In this document: piece after piece, positions 35,009-44,024 of the stretch | Position numbering within the stretch: the stretch's first letter is position 1 | Layout: each line of letters starts with the position of its first letter | Assembly: GCA_032622095.1 (NCBI GenBank) | Contig: CP136069.1 | Span: 169,684,394-169,748,393 of the forward strand | Origin: Siphonodentalium dalli | Taxonomy: Eukaryota > Mollusca > Scaphopoda > Gadilida > Siphonodentaliidae | Direction: 5' to 3' | Length of the DNA: 64,000 bases | Notes under the pieces: model-generated | The model's input: the letters and a program-made list of their open reading frames with translations, nothing else | Told to the model about the DNA's origin: nothing | The model's database searches: none | Program-made: the position numbers and the translations under genes

Positions 35009-35345
35009 TAAGATAACCACAAATACAATAAATTTATACGAAGACAAGGAACAAATATATTTCACTATCTTCGCGGCTATAAATGAGGACGACGATAAAG
35101 AAACGTCCTGCGCCTTGCGTTACAAAGGCAAAAGTGATTGGCGCCTGCGCACTGGCATATCTCATTTTATACCGGAAGTGATGTTATGACGAAATAGAAT
35201 CTGTGTCGGTTCAACAACTGCTAAAGTTTGTCTCAAGTCGAGTGCCAATGGATTGTAATCATCTGAATCAGAGTACTGACTATAGGAAATGGTCTGAAGC
35301 AATTACAAATACATGCCATATATCTTTTTGAAGGGATTGTTTTAT

Positions 35346-35971
35346 TCATCATATATTTGACACAGGGTCTGTTACAGATGAGATACAATATTCCCCAATC
35401 CCCATCCTGTTCAAGAGTTAATTCAGAATACAAGCGTTTTTTCTTAGACAAAACATCTGATCATATCTATGGCATAATTGTCTGGTATTAACCTGCAATG
35501 CAACTTGTACATGTAAATTCACAATTTCACAGTACCCTTGGTACATGTACAGTACTGGGCCAGACTAGATTGTGCCATATACAATGTTATTGGGAGGGGG
35601 TGATAACCACCCATTTGACATCACCGGATTATGTGCTATTGAGTGTCACCTTTCAATCTATCGGGATTTTGTGGGAGACATTTTCCATACATGTACCTCC
35701 TCATTTTGTGCACATTTGGAGAACAAAATCCTGTCCCACCTCTTTGCATTGTTCATTCATTTATTTAGGTGTGAACTGCATATATAAAGACAATAAAAAT
35801 TTCACATCTTCCATATTGATTGTATAACACTTTCTCCAAAGTATCAGCTGATACACTAATTAATGTGGTGACAGTATTGATCTCTGATTAACCACCCTTT
35901 TGATATGACACCTCCAGATGATGTGAAATCCAGATTATCTAATATACTAGAATGTCGTACCATAGGCCTAC
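35346..35971. other. Intron 2 sequence without recognised genes
   Basis: Two overlapping plus-strand frames near 35500-35827 show no recognisable family. Otherwise nothing. Confidence 0.45.
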
Positions 35972-36430
35972 CTGTTAGTGAGGCTGAATAGGTCATTGTC
36001 GCATGGTTTCTGGCGGGGGGATGCCCGGGATCTCTTGGGCTGTTAAAGGGACGCCCAGGATATCAAAGTCTCACCAAACAACAGGAATTTTGTTTAGTCG
36101 TCTGTGATTAATATTATAATTATTTGTTTGTGGTCGGAGTGAAATATCAACGGAATTTAAATGGGCTTTGACAAAGTTTGAGTCTGACTGGCAGCGCAGT
36201 TCCGTATCCTTGATTATAGTCCAATTGGACCCGAAGTCTACTTTGGCACACACTAAATTTTTTTTTAAAGCTGCCATTGTTGGTATACAAACAAGACTGA
36301 TATCCTGGGTGACAGTGGGTGTCTTTTTGACAGTTTGGGGGGGTTCTGTGTGTCTTTTTGACAGTTTGGGGGGTCCTGGGTGTCTTTTTGACAGAAACCA
36401 TGTGAGAATGACATATTCAGCGTTAGTGAG
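35972..36430. mobile_element. Foldback element with ~30-bp subterminal minisatellite
   Basis: The left end (TAGTGAGGCTGAATAGGTCA) is matched by the inverted right end (AATGACATATTCAGCGTTAG). Inside the right arm, a unit of about 30 bp containing GGGTGTCTTTTTGACAG repeats three times (36317-36395). The left arm has diverged equivalents. It is related to 26972-27375. Confidence 0.7.
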
Positions 36431-37669
36431 ACCCCGACAATGTTCACTGTATAACATTACACCCCCTCCCCATCGATCGTTGCACCCCTGCGTACCATTA
36501 TCAGATACATGTAGTATACCAGTATAAAAGTTAATTAAAACAATGAATTTGATGAAAGAATAATTTATATTGAAATGGGAATAAAACATCTAAGACTAAA
36601 TAGTTTTAATTTCACCCAGAAACTTGGCCAAATACTTCTTGAACCTGTGGCAGTGGCATTATAATGCCACAGTGCCAAAACTTCCTTTCCAGTAAATTCT
36701 ACACAACTCCTCCACTGGGTTAGTGGGTTTCATCTATCACTCAGTATCAACTTTCAGACAACAACAAAAATAAACAAATCAAAATATTAAATCAAGATTG
36801 GGTACTTGAAATAAAATATCAGATGACAATTTATTATTATTGTAGTCTAGAGTATGCTTTTTGAATGTGAGATGGAACTCATGGAGAACGCTGTGTATTT
36901 TTGACGATGTCAACAGCGCAACACGTGGATTTGTTGACAAAACGCGAATGCGCGATCATACATTGAGGCCAAAATTTGCAAAAATACAAAAAGCGCTCCA
37001 GAGCGCGCGCTAAATGCCTATATATTCTTGAAGATAACGATCTAAGGATTATGTTTATGAAAGAAATTATCTTCGTTTGGCTTCGTTAGGGTGTTTTATG
37101 ACCTCTTAATCAGCGTGCATAGTGAAATTTGCACGAAAATAGGCAACGTTCTTGCTACTTTACAGCGATCAAACTAGAATAATTTGCATCAAAACATATT
37201 TTTTCGAGCTTGACACAACAGGCCAACTATTCAAGATTATGCAAATTTTTTATTTCCACATGATTTCATTGGTAGGTCACTCTCACAACCGCCAATAAGC
37301 CGCAGCGAGAGCCTTCGAGATCTTAAAATTCAAAATGGCGGCGGGCAAACGTAAACAAGAAAGTCACCTTGACCGCTGTATTCCATGCGTTCTCATATTT
37401 AGCACTTGTATTAAAAATAAACCTTTGCAACAGAAAATGACAATCCTATAACCCATGAACACAATAAGCTGAAAAATAATGACATTTGGCATGTTTAACT
37501 TGATATACTGGTGAGGTAAAGTTTGATAATTTAGCATTGTGCAGAATGGGGAAACGTAATTACGTCGTTGGCTTCCCATCGCCAATAGAATGGTATTTTG
37601 AAGGGGTTATATCGGTGGTCACTGGTGTTGACATGCTTCAAAATTTGTGCAATCTTGGTTTTCAGCTCT
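36431..37669. other. Intron 2 sequence with a local CpG/GCGC-rich patch
   Basis: Holds an 18-bp perfect palindrome GTGGCATTATAATGCCAC near 36651, a GCGC-rich stretch at 36940-37015, and TCAAAATGGCGGCGGGC near 37329. The last opens a 38-codon plus-strand frame from 37335. The patch resembles a promoter, but no gene could be attached to it. Confidence 0.4.
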
Positions 37670-37775
37670 TTTATTAGACTAGAAGGATTAATACAATCGT
37701 AAATGTCCAAATATTAAAATATGTATTAATCCGAATAGTCTAATTTGTTGGACTACATACAAACTACCAATTTCA
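37670..37775. repeat. Dyad repeat, copy 2, inverted relative to 29193
   Basis: TTAGACTAGAAGGATTAATA pairs with TATTAATCCGAATAGTCTAA around TGTCCAAATATTAAAATA. It is followed by AGTCCAACAAATTAG-type flanking text shared with copy 1. Confidence 0.7.
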
Positions 37776-37812
37776 ATGTTTTTTTTTTACATTTATTTTT
37801 CTCTCACAAAAA

Positions 37813-37890
37813 AGTACCACTTGGAAGAATAATACAATGGCAATTGAAAGATTAGGTGAAAGTTTGAGTGAGGGCACTATTCAAGCCCTG
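37813..37890 (+). CDS. Possible exon of an unknown gene, plus strand
   Basis: A short stretch bounded by a pyrimidine tract ending CACAAAAAAG and by CTG/GTGAGT encodes MAIERLGESLSEGTIQAL in the open frame, starting at ATG 37837. LGESLSEGT loosely recalls the start of a lipoyl domain, which is too little for a call. It lies in Pumilio intron 2 on the opposite strand. Chance resemblance is quite possible; RNA evidence would decide. Confidence 0.2.
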
Positions 37891-38194
37891 GTGAGTAAAA
37901 TTCTAGATGTAAAGTATACCATACTGATAGTATGAATACATTCACCATATGTGAAAAAGCCAAGGTCAAGGTTACATGAAAAGACATCATAGTTTTACAG
38001 TAAAAATAACTAAACTCTTTCTACTGTGGCCATGCAATATCCATCATTTCAAACAGCTTCATGTTTGTAAAAACATGGGACAGACTGACAAATAAATGTG
38101 AAACCCCAGACAGCAAAGTAAACTTCTTTGTTTGCTTTACAAGTGAATGAGTGCAAACTGCAAACATGGCGGAAGTACTGAGAAAAACACTCAC

Positions 38195-38257
38195 CTCTCT
38201 CCCGATTGCAAGTGAATGGAAGTCTCTCTCAACATCTTGAACTGTCAAATTTCTTGG
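38195..38257 (-). CDS. Pum: Pumilio coding exon 2
   Basis: A 63-nt exon of 21 codons, phase 0 at both ends. The acceptor is a pyrimidine tract ending TTTGACAG and the donor is GAG/GTGAGT. It encodes PRNLTVQDV then ERDFHSLAIGRE, aligning with the first conserved block of PUM1/PUM2 (NHDFQALALEGR). The short intron 1 (155 bp) contrasts with the 20.9-kb intron that follows. It is too short to find as a stand-alone reading frame; the identification rests on homology, splice sites and phase. Confidence 0.87.
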
Positions 38258-38412
38258 CTGTCAAAGAAAAATAGGTGGCCAATATAAATTGAGAGTTGTC
38301 AAAGTGATTTTATTTTAATTTCGTCTAAATAAACATCTACGAAATATAATATGGAAATAATATTTTTTGTTTACTAATTATTTTTAGAATATAATTTTTT
38401 TTGCGATTTTAC

Positions 38413-38616
38413 CTGATCCAAAACGCTGTCATCTCCAACAGCCCATCGTTTGTTAGCATACTGATTCAATTCGGCTTCGTTTTGTGGTCTTTGATAGAAA
38501 TATCCGACGGTTGCGTCGTCTTGTGAGCGATGTCCGGGATTACTTTGTCGCACCCCAGCCATTTCTGCTCCGTTTGTCAACATTGCCTTATTTTCGTCCC
38601 ATGCACGTTCAGTCAT
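38413..38616 (-). CDS. Pum: Pumilio coding exon 1 (start codon)
   Basis: Sixty-eight codons in phase 0, ending in CAG before a GTAAAA donor. The start ATG (38616-38614) opens MTERAWDENK; an in-frame TAG lies five codons upstream (38631-38629), so translation probably starts here unless an upstream splice removes it. Residues 31-44, SQDDATVGYFYQRP, match the PUM1 block SQDDAMVDYFFQRQ, followed by NKRWAVGDD, comparable to KHRWPTGDN. PUM2 lacks this block, so the gene has the longer PUM1-like N-terminus. The donor is weaker than the others but the phase matches exon 2. Identification is firm through agreement with the five following exons. Confidence 0.88.
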
Positions 38617-39050
38617 TCTAAGCAGCAACTACACGGTGGTCATCCTACCTATTCGCGACCTGCAAGATGTATTTAACATGGTGTCATATCCAGGAAATAC
38701 GTACAAGTGTGGTTTTACATCCGAAGAATGAAGTAAACAAACAAATAAGAAAACATGGCGGCGCACGCAGATTATGTCGAAAATAACATCGATAAAACCT
38801 AAAAAATGAATGTATTCCAAGAAAAATAAATGGCTAGTATATAAGAAAAATACCTTATATTGGATAAACTATCATGCATTTGAGGAAATATGAACTAAAT
38901 ACCGTGATGACATCGGATTTTTACAGCCTCCTAGAACTATTTACATAATGGCGATTGTCATATTTTTACTGTACGGGCAATGCATTCTGGGCCCATGTGC
39001 GAGACGATGACGTCACCAACTTTAAGTGACCATTTCCAGTCCGTGGAATC
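38617..39050 (-). promoter_or_regulatory. Probable Pumilio promoter / 5' UTR region
   Basis: The 430 bp upstream of the Pumilio start codon contain an AACATGGCGGCG word near 38754 (similar to a YY1 core), a perfect TGACGTCA cAMP-response-type palindrome at 39008-39015, and a GCATTCTGGG word near 38983 resembling part of a ZNF143-type site. Such motifs cluster at broad metazoan promoters, but their use here is inference. No TATA box is obvious. A non-coding first exon farther upstream cannot be excluded. Confidence 0.4.
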
Positions 39051-39356
39051 TTTTGTCTGCAATTTTCATTAATTATGTAACAAGATCACTTTGGCTGATG
39101 AATCAGAGACTGTCGTTATGTAACAATGGAATTGTCTCGAATAATGAGAACAGTTTTCTGTCTTAATGAAAACAGGAGTCGATAATTTATGCGACATTGT
39201 CGTACGATTTACTAACTGGTTTTGATATCTGAGCCACGACCGGGTCAACCACCATGCATAGGGCATATCGTCATCGTCAATTTTGTTTAGGGAATAAGTT
39301 GCAATGACTTCTATACCCTTTTCAATATTGTTAATTTTGTAGTTTTAGCTAAACCT
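39016..39356. other. Sequence between Pumilio promoter and foldback cluster
   Basis: AT-rich, without recognised motifs. Confidence 0.4.
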
Positions 39357-39832
39357 CTATGGGAGGCCAAATTCACATTTATTGATAATTGTGCTTCCCT
39401 TCCTATCTCGGGATGTATATGGGAGGCCAAATTAACATTTATTAATAAGTGTGCTTCAGCGCAATTGAATTGCGCTTAACAGTACAATTGAATTTGCGCT
39501 TCATCGCAATTGAATTGCGCTTCAGCGCAATTAATTATATATATATATGGCTAAACAGTTAATTAATAAATAAATCCAATAGAAAATTAATTGCGCTGAA
39601 GCGCAATTATTTCCCCATATATGGGAACCCCCAGTTAATTAATGGAATAACCTATTTGTTCAGGGGTGTAAGCTTGTAACAATAATTGTGCTGAAGCGCA
39701 ATTCAATTGCGATGAAGCGCAATTGATATGAACCAAGCTGGATTGCACTTCAGCGCAATTGGATTGCGCTTCAGCGCAATTGAATTGCGCTTCAGCTCAA
39801 TTATTAATAAATGTGAATTTGACCTCCCATAG
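39357..39832. mobile_element. Foldback element filled with AATTGCGC palindromes
   Basis: Inverted ends CTATGGGAGGCCAAATTCAC (39357) and the near complement ending at 39832. Inside are many AATTGCGC/GCGCAATT words, often paired around a 4-nt TTCA or TGAA spacer. A second GGGAGGCCAAATT copy starts at 39421. A partial duplicate of the interior (AATGGAATAACCTA, TGTAAGCTTGTAACAATAAT) continues from 39909 to 40030. Confidence 0.75.
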
Positions 39833-40040
39833 CTGTAGGCCTTAAAAGCTTTTATAATTGCGCTTTGAACAGCGCAATTAGTAGATATCCCATATGAATT
39901 GATAATAATGGAATAACCTACATATCAGGGGATGTAAGCTTGTAACAATAATTGCATTTCAGCACAATTGATATATGCGCTGTTTAAAGCGCAATTGGAT
40001 TGATCTGAATCTCTATTGAATTCCGCTGAAGCGCAGATGT
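39833..40040. repeat. Partial second copy of the AATTGCGC foldback interior
   Basis: Shares GTAAGCTTGTAACAATAATTG with 39669-39690 and carries further GCGCAATT words (39859-39880, 39978-40000). Confidence 0.7.
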
Positions 40041-40049
40041 CGAATTGAG

Positions 40050-40330
40050 CTGAATATGGATAACTCTAAATTCAAGTGGTAATAACAATAACCAATTGAT
40101 TTTAGAGTTATCCATCTTCGTCCGCAATTTGTCCGTTTGACCACTTTTCTCTGGTCCACATCTCGATAAATTAACAAGTTCAAAAATCGATTATCTGATC
40201 ACTCTGAGCTTTGATGGGTGGGTTCCTGAACTCGAATCAAATAAATTTTACCCCCCGAAGCCAAAGAAATAGTCATTTAGGAGCGTCTGGTCGGATTGAG
40301 TATCTTTAATCGATCGCAAAAGTACGAGAT
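40050..40330. mobile_element. Diverged copy of the TTAA foldback element at 43548
   Basis: Shares GAGCTTTGATGGGTGRSTTCC, AATCAAATA and CCCCCGAAGCC with 43548-44024, and ends near GATTGAGTATCTTTAA. A hairpin GGATAACTCTAAA / TTTAGAGTTATCC is at 40057-40113. Confidence 0.65.
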
Positions 40331-40631
40331 CGAGTTTTCGAGATACCCCGTCGGCAGTAGAACAAGTTCAAACTTTATATGTCAATCAAGTGTTCAATGA
40401 GTTACAGGAATCTCGTGCCAAGGTTAAAATGGAAATTGTCAGTATGCGAAAAATGCTAATTTCCATTAATTTCAGAAAAATTATAAGGCTTAAATTTGTG
40501 GTTAAATTATGTTAGCAGCATGGGAAAATGCACGGGAACGCCAGCCTGAAATTGTCTATCTTTAAAACAAAAGAAGATCGCCTTCGTACGTGTACATGTA
40601 CACACTTTTATTTTTATTTTATTTGTTTCAG

Positions 40632-40692
40632 AAAAAAATCTACCATTTTTCGCTTTTGAACACCCGTAAAACCTATATGATCAGACAAACAG
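40632..40692 (+). CDS. Possible 61-nt exon of an unknown gene
   Basis: A strong acceptor (TTTATTTGTTTCAG) and a consensus donor (CAG/GTAAGT) bound a stretch open in one frame, reading KKIYHFSLLNTRKTYMIRQT. It lies 2 kb upstream of Pumilio on the opposite strand, so a divergent neighbour gene is conceivable. No family was recognised and no second exon found. Confidence 0.25.
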
Positions 40693-41896
40693 GTAAGTGA
40701 TATATCTCCTCATGTTGTATATCAAAATGTTCTCTCGTCAATAATTGTCGTTTGAACAATATCGAAAACATCAACCATACCTCAACCTATTTTGAAAAAA
40801 AAATCATTTTATTAACCCCACCCCACCGATCTGTCAATCTCTACCAGAGTGCACCAGTCATACTTCCTTTTACCGATTCATCAAGGGAGGTAAACCCTTA
40901 ATGGAGTTTGCCGATCTATGGCAACCGAAAACCGACCTCGAGTGAGTTTCGCGCATATTAGTGATGTATTTTCTAACATTTCGTCGAGCAGATTGTGACA
41001 CTGAAGTCAATTAACAATAGATACACCATTGTAATACCTTTACATTGGAATTATACCACACTGTCGTCCAAGATGGCTTCCAAAATGGCCACCAAATCGA
41101 ATGACATGCTGATGTTGACCTGTTCCTCTTTTAGCACGTCACCACATATATATGGACAATTCGCACCAGTATTTAATAACATAACAAACCAACACCCGTT
41201 TCCTCAATACTGTGAGTTAGTTGGTTGAATGAACGTGATTGTACCATCCATCTGAATATAGATGGCCCCTAGATTGAGATTCAAATGAACCATGCAGCCA
41301 GGAGGATATTAAACAACTAATAAACCACACTGTCTTAAAGCGACATATAGGCAATTTTGGAGAAAAAATGTATATAATATGGAATCCCTCCGTCAAATCA
41401 CCATTAAAACAGCATAACGCTACACCTTTCGTTATTGAAAACTAAACAAACTGAAATTGTATTTCGGTTCCATTGTGCTGAACAGTGACCTAACATTTGG
41501 TTTAGTTATATAAATTCTATAAAGGAACTTGCCAAACTAGACTATAGCTGCCAAACATAACTTCCATTGTGAAATCTGGCGATAAAGCCATGTGCATTAG
41601 TCAACATTCGTGGTAGTCAACGACATATAGGCACTTCTAAATAAATACATTTGTAAATTGTAATGCGACATTTCCCAAACCTACACACAAGGCTCGGACT
41701 GATTGATTATGAAAGTCGTTTGTGGTACAAATCTAGATATTCTGAATTGTACCATAACAATCATGGTACAATCACTGCAATGCCGCCAACGTCTCAAATT
41801 TTCAGAACGGTCATAATTGAAATGACAGGGGAATTCCTCAATACCATGCTGGACTGAAGACAGAGACAGAGACAGAATGGCTAACTGCTAATACTG
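40693..41896. other. Sequence without recognised genes
   Basis: Includes a mollusc-type AAGATGGCTTCCAAAATGGC module near 41070 and a repeated GACATATAGGCA word (41344, 41624). Confidence 0.45.
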
Positions 41897-42297
41897 TTAA
41901 CCCTTTACCCAACAGAAGGGCCCTGTGCCAATGCATTCTCTTATATATGCGAGTCGACCATAGGTCGCCTCGCATATATAAGAGAATGCATTGGCTTAAC
42001 ATATTAAAAATTATAAAATTGTTAAAGAATGTAAGAAAAAATGGTAAAAAGTGTTAAAAAAAAGATTTTTTTTAGGCCAATGCATTCTCTTATATATGCG
42101 AGGCGACCTATGGTCGACTCGCATATATAAGAGAATGCATTGGCACAGGGCATAACTGTAACTATCACAATGTGGTCAAGGAGCCGGTGCCAATGATATC
42201 CATATTTGTATGGTTCTATTGAGACAGACCGAAGATATTTTAGGCTGTTGAAGCTTTATTTGGCCGGTTTTGGCCGTTTTGTTGGGTAAAGGGTTAA
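41897..42297. mobile_element. TTAA-type MITE with two long hairpins (copy 2, opposite orientation)
   Basis: TTAACCCTTTACCCAACA at the left and TGTTGGGTAAAGGGTTAA at the right are perfect inverted ends including TTAA. Two hairpins with perfect 26-bp arms lie at about 41932-41997 and 42077-42142. The sequence outside the hairpins (TATGGTTCTATTGAGACAG, GGCTGTTGAAGCTTTATT) matches copy 1 at 19168-19563 in reverse orientation. Confidence 0.92.
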
Positions 42298-42556
42298 AAT
42301 GCGATGCGAAGAACTGCTTGGTGGAGCACCAAACCACGCAGAGATCAAAACTGGACTATTGTATATATAGCAGGTTTCGGAAACCAAAATATGCACATTC
42401 TGTCACCACCATTTCGATAAAAAACAAACAGTTGAATTACAAAAGAAATGTATACATATACGCATCGACATACATAGATCACAAAATCTTCGCCCTGCAG
42501 AACATTTATTTGTGGTCATGTTCTATATACACGCCGATGCGCAGTGTATTTATTTC

Positions 42557-42980
42557 TTAACCCTTTCATGACGGGAGCTTCCTGAATTTTTTAGAAAACC
42601 CTGTGACAATGCATTCTCTTAAATATGCGAGTCGAGCATAGGTCGCCTCGCATATATAAGAGAATGTATTGGCCTAACGAATTTTATATTATTTTTTTAT
42701 AATTAAAAAATGAATAAAATTAAAAAAAAAAAATTAAAGAATGTATGAAATAATCATAAAATAAAATGATATAAATTGTTAAAGAATGTAAGAAAAAATG
42801 ATAAAAATTGATAAAGATTGTAAGACAAAATGATAAAAAAAATTTATAAAATTGTTAAAGAATGTAAGAAAAAATGATAGAAATTGCTATAGAATGTAAG
42901 AACAAATGATAAAAATTTATAAAAACTATTAAAGAATGTAAGAAAATAAAAAAAATAAAAAATTTATTTTTTATTTATTT
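42557..42980. mobile_element. Diverged third copy of the hairpin MITE with expanded AT spacer
   Basis: TTAACCCTTTCATGACGGG at 42558 is followed by one hairpin (42607-42673) with mismatches. The spacer has expanded into about six units resembling GTTAAAGAATGTAAGAAAAA. The second hairpin and right end were not found. Confidence 0.75.
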
Positions 42981-43547
42981 GAATTAAAAATTATCATATC
43001 ATAACCTTCAGTTCACGGTGTGTTAGTAACTTCAAATAAGATATGACGTGTCCCAAATATCACACAAAATTACAATTCATTATTTGGCAAACAACGGGTA
43101 TATACATGTGGCTATTTGCCAGCCGGTTTTCTCAGTGAAAGTAACCATCTACGCGCTCATTCACTCATTAATAAAAATGACGTTTTTATATTATTGATCA
43201 GCAGCAATCCCCGACAAACTAAACTTGATTATGGTAGCCATATTGGATGCCATCGTGGTTATCCAAAAGAAACTGAGATTATCATCGTAGAATAACATAT
43301 GCTCATTTAAGGAATGAATGGACGATCCATTTGGTTTTTATCGGCAAAGTAACTAAACAAAGTGTGTGAATTTCATCGAACTTTATTTAATTACTCTGTT
43401 GGTCAAAACCCAACTGCTAATTGAATTAGTTGAATCATGGCAACCTGGGAAAATTAGCTGTGTGTATAGGTATAACGATCAAGTGACTCCTCTCGACAGG
43501 CGACTCGTTTGGCTAATCCATAAGCAATAGTAAAATGAATCAAAACG
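42981..43547. other. Sequence without recognised features
   Basis: AT-rich; no coding or RNA feature recognised. Confidence 0.45.
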
Positions 43548-44024
43548 TTAAAGGTACTCAACCCGTAAAGAGGGTCCCCATCTCAACAGATTCCAACAAC
43601 AACAATCCGATCAGAGGGTCCTATATTACTATTTCTTTGGCTTTGGGGGTAAAAAATATTTGATTCGAGTCGAGGAACCCATCAAACAAAGCTCAGAGTT
43701 ATTAGATATTGATTTTTGAAATTTGTTATGTTCTCGAGATCAGTACTAATAACTGCCGTACTCTGCTCTGGATGTGTACTCCAAATCTATTCAAACAGAC
43801 AAGGATGAATAACTCTAAAATCAAGTGGTAATTTTAACGCAATTTAGACTGAGTTCTGGGCCAGATAGTATTCCCGATAATGAAAAATAATAGATTTCTA
43901 AAATCGATATCTAACAAATCTGAGCTTTGATGGGTGACTTCCTCGACTCGAATCAAATATTTTTGACCCCCGAAGCCATTGAAATAGTAATTGAGAGGAG
44001 TTTTATCGGGTTGAGTACCTTTAA
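43548..44024. mobile_element. TTAA-bounded foldback element
   Basis: TTAAAGGTACTCAACCCG at the left and CGGGTTGAGTACCTTTAA at the right are inverted ends that include TTAA. Both arms carry the same inner sequence in opposite sense (CCCGAAGCC, GAGCTTTGATGGG, ATAACTCTAAAATCAAGTGG). Its right TTAA is exactly the left limit of the duplicated non-LTR segment. Confidence 0.85.

Larger units (their letters stand above)
32160..35202. mobile_element. Tyrosine-recombinase (DIRS/Ngaro/Crypton-like) element remnant
   Basis: About 3 kb inserted in the third unit of the ~445-bp repeat. A 42-bp terminal module (TTCGTCATAACATCACTTCC within it) is at 32432-32473 and inverted at 35159-35200. A neighbouring module (TGCCAGTGCGCAGGCGCC) is contiguous with the first at the right end, but at the left lies at 32242-32269 inside a foldback. 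A decayed tyrosine recombinase is on the minus strand at 32520-33080. No reverse transcriptase was recognised, so DIRS, Ngaro and Crypton cannot be separated. A further TIR element sits inside at 34318-35008. Confidence 0.7.
3062..38616 (-). other. Pum: Pumilio gene locus, 5' part (six coding exons, five complete introns)
   Basis: Gene-level entry. Pumilio proteins bind UGUA-containing 3' UTR elements through C-terminal PUM repeats and repress translation or recruit deadenylases in the cytoplasm. Only the N-terminal regulatory region is encoded here: 68+21+43+34+53+85 codons plus two codons split by introns, 306 in all. Exon lengths (204, 63, 130, 104, 161, 256 nt) and phases join without a stop. 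Introns are about 0.16, 20.9, 6.9, 6.0 and 0.7 kb. Conserved blocks appear in the same order as in vertebrate PUM1/PUM2. The last exon seen ends in phase 0 at a GTGAGT donor, so the gene continues past the left edge. I see no disabling change. The exons were assembled by eye; transcript data would settle them. Confidence 0.9.

Noticed and set aside
36071-36589. 172-residue minus-strand frame and overlapping frames on both strands
   Set aside because: They are produced by the ~30-bp minisatellite of a foldback element, which keeps several frames open.
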